DNA of 64,000 nucleotides from DVEG01 sp964405435 (GTDB lineage: Bacteria > Cyanobacteriota > Cyanobacteriia > Cyanobacteriales > Oscillatoriaceae), in the NCBI GenBank assembly GCA_964405435.1, contig CAYOOD010000025.1:1-64000 (forward strand), given 5' to 3'. Within the stretch, counting starts at the first letter, position 1, and the number at the start of each line of letters is the position of its first letter. Positions 51,181-59,868 of this stretch are shown here, one piece after another. A program made the translations under genes and the position numbers. A model generated the notes under the pieces. That model ran no database searches. It worked only from the letters and a program-made list of their open reading frames with translations, and was not told the DNA's origin.

Positions 51181-51308
51181 GCTGTTTCATTCTCGAAAAA
51201 AACCGGTAATGGGCTTAAGCATCCCCACGATCCCTTGTAGAGGCGAGAAAGCGAATCGCCTCTACATTTAAAAAGATTTGCATAAGTTCTCAAAGAATGA
51301 AACAGCCC
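51179..51308. mobile_element. 130-bp miniature inverted-repeat element at the array's distal end
   Basis: GGGCTGTTTCATTCT (51179-51193) and AGAATGAAACAGCCC (51294-51308) are perfect 15-base terminal inverted repeats. Inside, TGTAGAGGCGA and TCGCCTCTACA (51236-51266) form a perfect 11-pair hairpin with a GAAAGCGAA loop. The element begins where the last CRISPR repeat breaks off. It has no coding capacity and no clear target-site duplication. Confidence 0.75.
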
Positions 51309-51554
51309 CGATTTCTGCCTCGGCGAATTGGGCCAAAAAGTGGACGAGACTGGCGGCAGTGCCAGGGCGATCGCCTCCTCCCCTCAAACTAAACGCAAAG
51401 CGATCGCCAAGTGTACTTTAATGAAGAACGGTAAATTTGCGTATCAAATCTGCCCGCCAACCGCCAGCTCTGGCATTATAGATTTATCCCTTGAAAACCT
51501 TTCTCCACATTTGCCCAGTCGCCAAACCCCAAATTCCCCCATCCCGTTAAGTCC
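51309..51554. promoter_or_regulatory. Region upstream of the cas operon
   Basis: 246 bases between the inverted-repeat element and cas10. It should hold the cas promoter. GCATTATAGAT near 51472-51482 is a possible -10 region without a clear -35. The cas10 ATG has no strong ribosome-binding site. Confidence 0.35.
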
Positions 51555-53090
51555 ATGCCTGCATACACCGCCATCACGTTCAGCCCGGTGCAAACATTTA
51601 TCGAGAAATCGCGCAAACTCCGCGACTTGTTCGGAGCCTCAGCGATACTCTCCTATTTGAGCTATAAAGTCGTAGAAGCCGCCCACAACCCCCCGGCAAC
51701 GGAGGTGATTTCCCCCGGGCAAGTCAAGGCTGGCGCGGGCATGACAAACCGGATTCTGATCAGAGGAGACTTTTCCCCAGAGGCGGCGGAAACTACCATA
51801 AAATCGGCTTGGAAAGCCATATTAGAAGAGTGCAGGCTGTGGATACAAAGGAAACTGCCCAATGAAACCTATTCCTGGGAGCGAGAGTGGAAACTATGGG
51901 GAGCCCATGCGTGGGATATCGGATGGGGCGGAGGCGACTCGATCGCTGCAGCGATGAGAGATTTAGAAACGCGCAAACTCTCGCGCAGTTGGACGGGAAT
52001 AAACTGGATCGGTGAAAGCTCCAGCCTCACCGGCACCGACGCGATCGCGTGGCCAGAATTGGGCTCGGAAACCCGCAATCCCAAGCAGCGCCATTGGGAA
52101 GTCGAAAAGAAGCCAATTCGAGCCTTTTACGAAAAGCTAGCCTGCGTTTTAGAAGGCAAGAAACCGGGGGAAGAACCGGAAGGCAAATTTCTCGACCCCA
52201 GCGAACGGCTCAGCATCCCCGAATTAGTGAAAAGAATGGTGACACTGCCGGAAATTAGCAAAAAATTTCCGGGGATGCAAAGCCTGGAAGAAAATTTTAC
52301 CGACATTCTGCGGAAGCCGGAACCGGGCAAGCACTCCGGGCAGTGGACGGGTTGGTTTGCCGGGGATGGCGACAAAGTAGGTAAAAAGCTCTCCGACCTC
52401 TCGCAACAGCCGAACGGAGAAAAAGCCATATCTAATTTTAGCACGAGAATGCGCGAGTGGGGGGCAGAATTTGAAAAATCTTTCCAATTAGGACGAATCA
52501 TTTATGCAGGAGGCGACGACTTCCTCGGCGTCATTTACAGTCCCGATGCCCGCACCCCCAAAAAGCCTTTCGACGCCTATGAGTGGTTGAAGGGATTGAG
52601 AGCAACCTGGGAGAAAAATGGGCAGAAAATCGGCTTGAGCGTCGGATTTGTCTGGGCAGCGCCATCAGTGCCGCAGCGAGACGTGCTGCAACACTGCCGG
52701 GAAGCGGAAAGCACCGCCAAAAATCAAGGGCGCGATCGCGTGACAGTGCGAGTCGTCTTTAATAGCGGGCAATACGTTCAGTGGACTTGTCCCTGGAAAT
52801 ATCTCAATATCTTAGATGAGTATCGCGATCGCGATGGCGCGTCAAACTGGAGCCACGTTTACAGCGATTTAGCCCACCTGAAAGCCCGCCGCGCGATCGA
52901 CCTCACCGCCGAAGAAGAGAACGTCGTGCCAGACGCAGCCCTGGCATTATTTAACATTTATTTCAACCAGCGAGAAGAGGAAATTTCCAAAAACCGCAAA
53001 GATATCGTCGGGGATAGTTCCAACAAATCCCTGATAAACTGGATTAACGACCTGATCTTAGTAGGGTGGCAGCTATGTTCAGATATCTAA
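51555..53090 (+). CDS. cmr2: Cas10/Cmr2, type III-B effector large subunit lacking an HD domain
   Basis: 511 residues. It begins directly with TFSPVQTFIEKSRKLRDLFGASAILSYL, the start of the first palm region in Cmr2. The N-terminal HD nuclease domain found in many Cas10 proteins is absent. WFAGDGDKVGKKLSDL at about 265-280 and the cyclase motif GGDD (residues 319-322 in IYAGGDDFLGVIY) are intact, so cyclic oligoadenylate synthesis on target RNA binding is expected. The Asp/Ala-rich C-terminal helical part is normal. It heads the operon cmr2-cmr3-cmr4-cmr5-cmr6/1-CARF, with its end overlapping cmr3 by 16 bases. Confidence 0.93.
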   Translation: MPAYTAITFSPVQTFIEKSRKLRDLFGASAILSYLSYKVVEAAHNPPATEVISPGQVKAGAGMTNRILIRGDFSPEAAETTIKSAWKAILEECRLWIQRKLPNETYSWEREWKLWGAHAWDIGWGGGDSIAAAMRDLETRKLSRSWTGINWIGESSSLTGTDAIAWPELGSETRNPKQRHWEVEKKPIRAFYEKLACVLEGKKPGEEPEGKFLDPSERLSIPELVKRMVTLPEISKKFPGMQSLEENFTDILRKPEPGKHSGQWTGWFAGDGDKVGKKLSDLSQQPNGEKAISNFSTRMREWGAEFEKSFQLGRIIYAGGDDFLGVIYSPDARTPKKPFDAYEWLKGLRATWEKNGQKIGLSVGFVWAAPSVPQRDVLQHCREAESTAKNQGRDRVTVRVVFNSGQYVQWTCPWKYLNILDEYRDRDGASNWSHVYSDLAHLKARRAIDLTAEEENVVPDAALALFNIYFNQREEEISKNRKDIVGDSSNKSLINWINDLILVGWQLCSDI

Positions 53091-54079
53091 TTGCCGTCAG
53101 CCCATTAGGTATGATGTACGGGAGTGCGGGAGCCTTTCTCTCCCCAGAAAACCTAGTCGGGCGTTCCGGCGCGAAATTTCCCCCAGATGCCCACACCCTA
53201 GCCGGACTATTTTTCAGCTTGAATAAAGGAAAAGGATATGGCGATCGCTCTGACTGGGAGCAAAACTTATTCATAGCAGGGCCATTTTGGGCCAAAACCG
53301 AAGACCTGAAAAACTTTCAAGACTTCTACCTCCCCATTCCCTGGACGAAAATCATCTCAGAGAAAGAGGGAAAAGAAGACGAATGGCACATTAAAAACAA
53401 CCAGTGGACGCGCGACGAAGCCAAACAAGACCTAAAACCCGATGTTCGCTGGCAAATCGTCAACTCTTGGGAGGATAAAGCTGCTACAATTAGAAAAAAT
53501 AAATCTGCCGCCTCCGATCCTTGGAAATACGTTTCCACCCTGCATCCCCAGATGAAAGATGAGGATCGGCACGTCAAAGCTAAAGACGGTTTATTTCTAG
53601 AAAACGCCGTTCAAATGCACCCAGACACCTGTCTGGTGTACCTGTCAACCCGCGAATTGCCCGCAGATTGGTATCGGTTTGGAGGCGAAAACCATCTCGC
53701 AGAAATCTACAGCATTCCCCTGGAAGAAGACCATCCCATATTAACCCGATTGCGGCAACCCATCCAGCGAGCTTTTGCCCTAATTTCGCCCGGAGTCTGG
53801 GGCTCAAATCGCCTTTCCCTGCGCCATCCAGACAGCCCGAATTTCCCCGAAATCGCGCAAATGCTAACCGACAAACCCGTCCCCTACCGCTACCGCGCAG
53901 GCGGATATTTAGGACGCGGGCGCTATGCCGTCCCGGCGGGGAGCGTCTGCGTATTAAAGCAACCTGTAAACAAATCGTGGTGCGAATGGCCAGAAGAATG
54001 GTTTCCCAAAGAAGGATACAGCCTCAAACGGGTAGGATGCGGTTTGAGCCTGCCACTGACAATAGAAGGAGTGGAATAA
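53075..54079 (+). CDS. cmr3: Cmr3, Cas5-like RAMP subunit of the type III-B complex
   Basis: 334 residues from ATG 53075, which overlaps the cmr2 end by 16 bases; a GTG three codons earlier is possible. The family pattern is clear in VSPLGMMYGSAGAF near the N-terminus, LFLENAVQMHPDTCLVYLS mid-protein, FALISPGVWGSNRLSLR, and GGYLGRGRYAVPAGSVCVL near the C-terminus. In Cmr complexes Cmr3 caps the foot and holds the 5' tag of the crRNA next to Cmr2. The length is usual. Confidence 0.9.
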   Translation: MFRYLIAVSPLGMMYGSAGAFLSPENLVGRSGAKFPPDAHTLAGLFFSLNKGKGYGDRSDWEQNLFIAGPFWAKTEDLKNFQDFYLPIPWTKIISEKEGKEDEWHIKNNQWTRDEAKQDLKPDVRWQIVNSWEDKAATIRKNKSAASDPWKYVSTLHPQMKDEDRHVKAKDGLFLENAVQMHPDTCLVYLSTRELPADWYRFGGENHLAEIYSIPLEEDHPILTRLRQPIQRAFALISPGVWGSNRLSLRHPDSPNFPEIAQMLTDKPVPYRYRAGGYLGRGRYAVPAGSVCVLKQPVNKSWCEWPEEWFPKEGYSLKRVGCGLSLPLTIEGVE

Positions 54080-54085
54080 AACGAG

Positions 54086-54931
54086 ATGTACGCCAAAAAA
54101 ATCGGCATAGTGGAAACCCTCTCGCAACTGCATGTAGGAGCAGCAGCGGGAGAAGAAACCGGAAACTTAAACCTGATATTTCGCGACCAGTTCACCCAAA
54201 CAGCGATTATTCCCGGCAGTTCCCTGCGGGGGCGGATGCGCGCCGACATGCGCCAGTCGCACGGAGAAGCGGAGGCTTGTTTCTGGTACGGCAGCGATTC
54301 AGAACAGCCAGAAACTTCCGAATCTCGGGTAAAATTTGAATATGCCTCGTTGCTGTGGTTGCCCGTATTTTGTCCGGGGCAGCCGATCGTCTGGGTGACG
54401 TGCCCTCTCTTGCTGAAACGCTACCAGCGCATCGCCGGCAATCTCAAACTCAAGGGCAACAAGTTTCTCAAAGACGAGACAGTCCCCGAACCCTATACAG
54501 GCTCGAAGACTTTACAAGCGCTGGAAGTCAACGGCGCAAAAAAATTATTCTTTAATTTCGGATTTTTGACGGTGGAACGCAGCGCCGATTTAACCCCTTG
54601 GTTCCCGTCGGGAGAGCAGAAACCCGCCGTCGTCGTTGCCGACAGCGAAATCGGCATGATTCACGATATGGCGCTCTACCGCCAAAGTCGGGTAGCTTTG
54701 GAGAAGGAGCAGAAGCGCGTTAAAGGCAAGGCTTTTTTCAATACAGAAGCGCTTCCCGAAGGAACGATCTTGGTATTTCCGATCGCCATCCGCCAGCTCC
54801 CCGAAGCTCACCCGGATTCCGCCAAGAAATGGCAGCCTTTCAACGAGCGCCCCAGCGGCGAAATTTATCTGGGCGGGCTGGAATCCATCGGTTTCGGGCA
54901 CTGCGCGATCGATATAAAAGATGTAGAATGA
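54086..54931 (+). CDS. cmr4: Cmr4, Cas7-like backbone subunit; expected catalytic Asp not found
   Basis: 281 residues. The RAMP start LSQLHVGAAAGEETGNLNLIFRD and AIIPGSSLRGRMR identify Cmr4, which forms the helical backbone and normally cuts target RNA every six bases. The catalytic Asp lies in the loop that reads G-V-V-D-x-P-I-x-R-E in Pyrococcus Cmr4. Here the loop reads GNLNLIFRD, with Asn or Leu at the aligned place and no Asp before the Arg. Target cleavage may therefore be lost. C-terminal FPIAIRQLP and GLESIGFGH are normal. It lies 6 bases after cmr3, with cmr5 9 bases further on. Confidence 0.9.
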   Translation: MYAKKIGIVETLSQLHVGAAAGEETGNLNLIFRDQFTQTAIIPGSSLRGRMRADMRQSHGEAEACFWYGSDSEQPETSESRVKFEYASLLWLPVFCPGQPIVWVTCPLLLKRYQRIAGNLKLKGNKFLKDETVPEPYTGSKTLQALEVNGAKKLFFNFGFLTVERSADLTPWFPSGEQKPAVVVADSEIGMIHDMALYRQSRVALEKEQKRVKGKAFFNTEALPEGTILVFPIAIRQLPEAHPDSAKKWQPFNERPSGEIYLGGLESIGFGHCAIDIKDVE

Positions 54932-54939
54932 GGGAGACT

Positions 54940-55338
54940 ATGGCTTGGGAATCCTACAATTTAGACCGAGAAGCCCACGATTTAGTGCTGACATACCGCG
55001 ACAAAAAAGATGCCCTCAATCAAGCCTACAAAATGCGCGTCACCGTTACCTATGGGCTGGAGCGCTTTTGGGGAGAACAGTGGCGCTTAGACGGCGAACC
55101 AGCCAACTACTGGAAAGATGTCTGGAAAACTTTTGCCAAAATAGTGAAGAACGCTGGCATCGAGATTCCCTGCGACGAAATCAACGCCAGCGATAAAGAA
55201 GCCGTTCAGCGGATCAGCAGCGCTCTCTGGGATATGAAAGCAGATTATCGCAAAGTTTCCCTGGCAATATTAACCCAATTTTGTGATAGCCTGGTATGGT
55301 GGACGCAGCGCTATAAAAAATCGGGAGGCGATCGATGA
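54940..55338 (+). CDS. cmr5: Cmr5, small subunit of the type III-B complex
   Basis: 132 residues from ATG 54940 with AGGGAGA just upstream. It is all-helical, with a basic and aromatic surface (YGLERFWGEQWRL, LWDMKADYRKVSLAILTQFCDSLVWWTQRYKK). Sequence alone gives a weak match to Cmr5. Size and position between cmr4 and the RAMP fusion support it. Cmr5 lines the belly of the complex. Its stop overlaps the next start by four bases (ATGA). Confidence 0.75.
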   Translation: MAWESYNLDREAHDLVLTYRDKKDALNQAYKMRVTVTYGLERFWGEQWRLDGEPANYWKDVWKTFAKIVKNAGIEIPCDEINASDKEAVQRISSALWDMKADYRKVSLAILTQFCDSLVWWTQRYKKSGGDR

Positions 55339-56969
55339 CGAGCGACAAAATCCCCCTCGCGTTCCGCGCTCAAATAGAAAACCGCTGTCAGATTCAGCGG
55401 TTGATACCCGAAAAAAAACAACACCAGCAAGCCTACGACTGGGTAGAGCAATGGCTAGACGCCGCCGCCACAGAAATTCCCAAATTTGGCGCGACTGTCA
55501 AAACCAAAGAGTATAAAATTACTTGGCGGTTTGTTGCCAACAGCGGGCAAGATGAAGGCGTAATTCGACCGGCGATCGCCTCCAAAGGGTGGCCATATTA
55601 TCCCGGTTCCAGCATGAAAGGCGCTTTTCGCCGCGCCTGCAGCAACGAACAAGCGGCGAGATATTGCGGCAGCGACAGCTCCGAAAAAGAAACAAAACCC
55701 GGAATTTTGCGCTTTCACGGCGGCTATCCAAAAGATGATAGCTGGGCAGAAAATTCTCTCGTCGATATCGTCCACCCGCAGCAAGATTGGCAGCTCAAAA
55801 ATAGCGAAGCCAAGCACAGCGCCTTCATCCAGATATCCCTATACGAACCGATATTAGTATTTGGCATTTCCAGTACAATAGAACTGAGCGAAACAGAATG
55901 GGCAACCATCTGGAGCATCTGGGAAATCGCGATGGAGCGCGGCATCGGTTCTAGAGTCAGCGCCGGTTACGGGCAAGTGCGATCGCGCAAGAGCAACAAT
56001 CTCCTCAGCGTCGGATTGCAGGGGCAAGGGCTGGCTTCTCAATTAATAGACAAAACGGGTGAATTTCGCCCCAATATGTTTAAAGCCGCCTTGCGCGGGC
56101 ATTGCCTGCGCCTATTCAGCGGCGTCACCGACGAAAGAACCGCCGAAGAATTAACCAAAGAACTCTGGGGAGGATTGGGGGAAAAAGATAAAGCCGTCGT
56201 CGGACTTTTAGGCATCGCGTTTAATCCCGTAGACCTAGAAATCGACAGTTACAGGTACGGCAACAATTCCATGCCGACTTATGAATTGCTCGGCGGCACC
56301 CTCAATATCCTCGCCATGCGCGAACTTTCCGAAAAAGATAGCAGCAAAGATTTAAAAGTATTCGTCACCCAACTGATTAAATTTTCCATGCTGCTCGGCG
56401 GGTTCGGCAAATCCTGGCGGCGAGCCGATCATCGCTTATTTTTCGCCGATTACGTCAAAAACAATGCCAACCCCCTCATCGGCTGTCACTGGCAGTTTTT
56501 AGAAAAATCTCAAAAACTCTACTGTCCGATTAACCAACTCGCCGATATCGGCACATTTCTCAACAATCTCCGCGAGAAACACATCAGCCGCAGGGTGAAG
56601 CTGAAGGGAAAACAACTGAGCGGCGCTCTGGGCAGTTGGCGGGAAACCTGGCACCCGCAAAACGTGCAAGTGTGGGCGCGGTTTGCGCAAGACGAGGAAG
56701 ACAGTGCAGCCATTTATTGGTTTCACGACGCTTATGCCAAAAATAAATTAATCAAAAATAAAGATTTAACCGGAAAAATAGGTCAAATAGGACGCATCTG
56801 GCACCGGATGTATCCCCATTACGTTACTGCCAAGGATGGCAGTCTCAAAGCCACGGGCAAATATGTAGAAATTCTCACCATCTTTCCCGACGTTTCCGAT
56901 ACAACGCGGGAATTTATCAAATTTTTAGGCAGCAGCGAATTTAAGAAAATTTGGCCCTTGGAGAAATAA
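55335..56969 (+). CDS. Double RAMP protein, Cmr6-like and Cmr1-like halves fused
   Basis: 544 residues. The N-terminal half shows Cmr6 hallmarks: YYPGSSMKGAFRRA near 87-100 and ERGIGSRVSAGYGQV near 203-217. The C-terminal half opens with NMFKAALRGHCLRLFSG near 248-264, then ELWGGLGEKDKAVVGLLGI, then LLGGFGKSWRRADHRLFF near 354-371, as in Cmr1. So the head subunits that clamp the crRNA 3' end are joined in one chain, and no separate cmr1 or cmr6 is found in the operon. The fusion is read from motifs. Exact domain limits are inferred. It is coupled to cmr5 by an ATGA overlap. Confidence 0.78.
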   Translation: MTSDKIPLAFRAQIENRCQIQRLIPEKKQHQQAYDWVEQWLDAAATEIPKFGATVKTKEYKITWRFVANSGQDEGVIRPAIASKGWPYYPGSSMKGAFRRACSNEQAARYCGSDSSEKETKPGILRFHGGYPKDDSWAENSLVDIVHPQQDWQLKNSEAKHSAFIQISLYEPILVFGISSTIELSETEWATIWSIWEIAMERGIGSRVSAGYGQVRSRKSNNLLSVGLQGQGLASQLIDKTGEFRPNMFKAALRGHCLRLFSGVTDERTAEELTKELWGGLGEKDKAVVGLLGIAFNPVDLEIDSYRYGNNSMPTYELLGGTLNILAMRELSEKDSSKDLKVFVTQLIKFSMLLGGFGKSWRRADHRLFFADYVKNNANPLIGCHWQFLEKSQKLYCPINQLADIGTFLNNLREKHISRRVKLKGKQLSGALGSWRETWHPQNVQVWARFAQDEEDSAAIYWFHDAYAKNKLIKNKDLTGKIGQIGRIWHRMYPHYVTAKDGSLKATGKYVEILTIFPDVSDTTREFIKFLGSSEFKKIWPLEK

Positions 56970-56971
56970 GT

Positions 56972-58489
56972 ATGACGGTATGGATTGTGACAACTGGAAG
57001 CAGCGATATTCAGTTAAAAAATACTGATAATTGGAACCATCTCTACACGAAATATCGGAAAAAATTGAATGTTGCAAACTTACAAAAACCCGAAGTATCG
57101 CGCTCTGAAGAATATGCCAAAGCTCCCGCCAAGGTGCTGGGCGTGATGTACGCGGAAGAGCCAGAATACTATCAAGATTTAGCCTTTCCGCTGCTGGATG
57201 CTTTCTCGAAAAAGCTGGAGCCAGACAAGCCCGCAAAAATTTTCGTGCTGCTCAGCAATCAAGAAGACATTTTTACACAGATTGACAAGCGGTTAGAGAA
57301 TTGTCCCTATTGGAAAGATACTTGCACGCTGCAGCCCCTCTTTGAAAAATACCTCACAGAAAAATTTCCCAAAGCCAAACAAGAGTATCTAGAACTCAAT
57401 CCACCGACTGGCACGAAAGGGTTAGATCATTGGAATGATACCCTCTCACTCGTAGAAAAAACGCTGTCGGGTTTGCCTGTTGACTGGAAAGAAACTATCT
57501 ATGTCAGCCATCAGGCGGGAACGCCTGCTATTTCTTCAGCGGTTCAATTTGTAACGTTAGGCAGATTTGGCAGGAGAGTTAGATTTCTGGTTGGCAACGA
57601 GTACGAGCAAAGCGAAGCAGAGATAATTGAAAGTTCCACCTACCTGCGGGGGATTCAGATTCAACAAGCCAAGGGGTTCATTCAAGAAAACGCTCCCGGT
57701 GCGGCTCTGAAACTTTTAGAGAAATTAGAGGGAATCGACAGTCAAGCGATCGCAAACCTACAGGCTGTTGTTGATGTCTTTAATCTCAATCGCCCCCTGC
57801 TTGACACCGAGCAGGAGTTGGAGATTAAACCCGCTACTCAGCGCATTGTCGATGCTCTCGACTTGATTGGCATTTTCTTCAGCCAAAAAAATTACCTCTC
57901 CGGCATAACGCTGCTAGCAGCAGCTCAAGAGACATTTCTAAAAGTAGCGATTTTATCCAAAGTAGAGAAAATCACTGCTACGGTTGATTTAAACGGTCGT
58001 GCAGTGCAAGTTTATAAATTGGTGGAATGGACGCCTCGCGGTTTAATGTTCAGTAAAGAATTGAGGGCAGCCAGCAGTGAGGAATGGAGCAATTTTGCCA
58101 GTCAGGTTAAATTACCCAACGACAGATTTAGAGAGTTTTCAAGTAATGAGCGCGAAATCGGTAATTCTTGGATGTTGAGTTGGCTGTATAAATTAGAGCC
58201 GAGGTTTCAAGCCTGGAAGTTGTTAAAATGGTCGTGCTGGGAGAAAGATAGAAAAGGGGAGCATGAAGCCGACGTGAGAAATCAATTCCTGCACAACTTG
58301 TGCGGTGTGGAAGAAAAAGATGTGGTAAAATATCTTTTGGGAAATGAGTGGGAAGAGATGACGGCGATCGCAGCTTATACCGATCGCGTCAAAGAACCCT
58401 TTCGTGCAGCTATTAACCAGCTCGGTATTCACTACAACAGAGAGAATTTACGCGAAAACCTGAAAAAACTCGCCGAGTTGATTCAGTAG
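56972..58489 (+). CDS. CARF-HEPN ancillary ribonuclease (Csm6/Csx1-like)
   Basis: 505 residues from ATG 56972, with GGAG 8 bases upstream, 2 bases after the RAMP fusion stop. The N-terminal CARF domain starts VWIVTTGSSDIQL and has the ring-nucleotide-binding loop VSHQAGTPAISSAVQF at about 175-190. The C-terminal helical domain carries the HEPN motif R-x4-H at Arg436-His441 (RNQFLH). In type III systems such proteins are switched on by cyclic oligoadenylate made by Cas10 and then cut RNA broadly. It is the only nuclease motif I can see in this operon. It ends 11 bases from the convergent histidine kinase gene. Confidence 0.87.
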   Translation: MTVWIVTTGSSDIQLKNTDNWNHLYTKYRKKLNVANLQKPEVSRSEEYAKAPAKVLGVMYAEEPEYYQDLAFPLLDAFSKKLEPDKPAKIFVLLSNQEDIFTQIDKRLENCPYWKDTCTLQPLFEKYLTEKFPKAKQEYLELNPPTGTKGLDHWNDTLSLVEKTLSGLPVDWKETIYVSHQAGTPAISSAVQFVTLGRFGRRVRFLVGNEYEQSEAEIIESSTYLRGIQIQQAKGFIQENAPGAALKLLEKLEGIDSQAIANLQAVVDVFNLNRPLLDTEQELEIKPATQRIVDALDLIGIFFSQKNYLSGITLLAAAQETFLKVAILSKVEKITATVDLNGRAVQVYKLVEWTPRGLMFSKELRAASSEEWSNFASQVKLPNDRFREFSSNEREIGNSWMLSWLYKLEPRFQAWKLLKWSCWEKDRKGEHEADVRNQFLHNLCGVEEKDVVKYLLGNEWEEMTAIAAYTDRVKEPFRAAINQLGIHYNRENLRENLKKLAELIQ

Positions 58490-58500
58490 GCATCCGCGCA

Positions 58501-59868
58501 TCAATCTGTCAAAAGCCAAACCACAAAACTCGTTCCCGGCGCTCCGCCCGCCTGCTCCGGCGCGCCGGCAGGCAAGCAGCGCCGATCGCTCGGACTGAAA
58601 ACCTCTATTTCCCCTTTCATTTGTTCGAGCAGCTCGCGCGCGATCGCCAGCCCCAAACCCGTACCGGGAATATCAGTATTTGCCTGCACGCCGCGATAGT
58701 GCCGCTCGAAGAGATGCTGCAAATCTTCTTCGGGAATGCCCGGGCCGGTATCGCTGACGGCGATCGCTAGCTGGCTCCCTTCTGCTACGTTGCGGCGATC
58801 GCCTGCTTTAATGTAAATCTCCCCGCCCGCCGGCGTGTATTTCAACGCATTGTCAATCAGATTGCTCAGCACTTCTCTGAGCGCCTTGGAATTGGCAAGT
58901 ACAGGCGGCAAATCTGGCGGAATCTCTGCAATGCAGGTGAGCTGGCGTTCTGTCGCGATCGCTCTGGCGGAAACCACCAACGGTTCGAGTACCTCCGCCA
59001 CCGAACACGCTTCTACGGTAAAAGCCGGCAGCAGCGCTATGGTTTGACGCCCGCCTGCACTGGCAACCCACTCGGCAGATATGCCCTCGGATTCAATTGC
59101 CAAATCTTCCGCTTCCGCATCGATCGCTCGATCCATTTGTTGCAGCAATTCTTGCAGGCGATCGCTCTCCCGCACGATGCTGTTAGCTATCTCGCGGTTG
59201 CCATCGTTTGGCAGCAGTCGCCGCAGCAGCAGTTTGCCAAATGTCCGCAGTGCGGTGAGCGGATTGCGCAGTTGGTGCAGCAAGCTGTCGAGAAGATCCC
59301 GCTGCTGTTCCTGAAACCGCTCTTGCTTGCGCAGGGTTGTATTCAACCACTGGGATCGCTGGTCTAATATACTCGCGATCGCGATCGTGTGGGCAATTCG
59401 CTCGATTTGACTGACCTCGCGCTCGTTCCACGGCCTGTCTTCGCGACCGGTCACTAGCAATCCGACTACAACGCCTTCGTGCATCAGCGGCAAAACGATC
59501 TGCTGCTGTCGCACCAGTGACTTCTCCTGCCCATTCCCTCGCGATCGCGATCGCCCCTTCGCAGACGCCCCATTTCTCGACGGCTTCGCCCCTTCCTGCC
59601 GCTGTAGGGCTCCCGCTTCTCCCAGCACCAACCCGGGCAGGGCCAGCGTTCCACCCTGCCGGTCTGGCAATAAGTCCACTGTTGAATTGGCTTCCCACAT
59701 CACCGCCGTTTCCGGGTAAGCCACGATCGGCACTAACTTCGCCTCTGCCTGCTCGACGAGTTCTTCTGTCAAATACACCACGCACAGAGAAGCTTTTAGT
59801 GCTTGAGTCAACAGCGCCACTTGCGATCGGCATAGCGCCACAAATTCTGAGCTAGCAGGCATCAACAT
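58501..59868 (-). CDS. GAF-domain sensor histidine kinase (Hik2/CSK-like)
   Basis: 455 residues, no membrane segment. A GAF domain covers about 10-185 (FVALCRSQVALLTQALKASLCVVYL to HTIAIASIL). The HisKA helix reads LLHQLRNPLTALRTFGKLLLRRL with the phospho-acceptor His near 205. The ATPase domain has NLIDNALKYTP, VSDTGPGIPEEDL and PGTGLGLAIARELL. The short FVALCRSQVALL start and the HQLRNPLTALRTFGKLL motif recall Hik2, the cyanobacterial homologue of chloroplast sensor kinase that reads redox and salt signals. That identity is from memory and moderate. No regulator is adjacent. Confidence 0.9.
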   Translation of the reverse strand: MLMPASSEFVALCRSQVALLTQALKASLCVVYLTEELVEQAEAKLVPIVAYPETAVMWEANSTVDLLPDRQGGTLALPGLVLGEAGALQRQEGAKPSRNGASAKGRSRSRGNGQEKSLVRQQQIVLPLMHEGVVVGLLVTGREDRPWNEREVSQIERIAHTIAIASILDQRSQWLNTTLRKQERFQEQQRDLLDSLLHQLRNPLTALRTFGKLLLRRLLPNDGNREIANSIVRESDRLQELLQQMDRAIDAEAEDLAIESEGISAEWVASAGGRQTIALLPAFTVEACSVAEVLEPLVVSARAIATERQLTCIAEIPPDLPPVLANSKALREVLSNLIDNALKYTPAGGEIYIKAGDRRNVAEGSQLAIAVSDTGPGIPEEDLQHLFERHYRGVQANTDIPGTGLGLAIARELLEQMKGEIEVFSPSDRRCLPAGAPEQAGGAPGTSFVVWLLTD

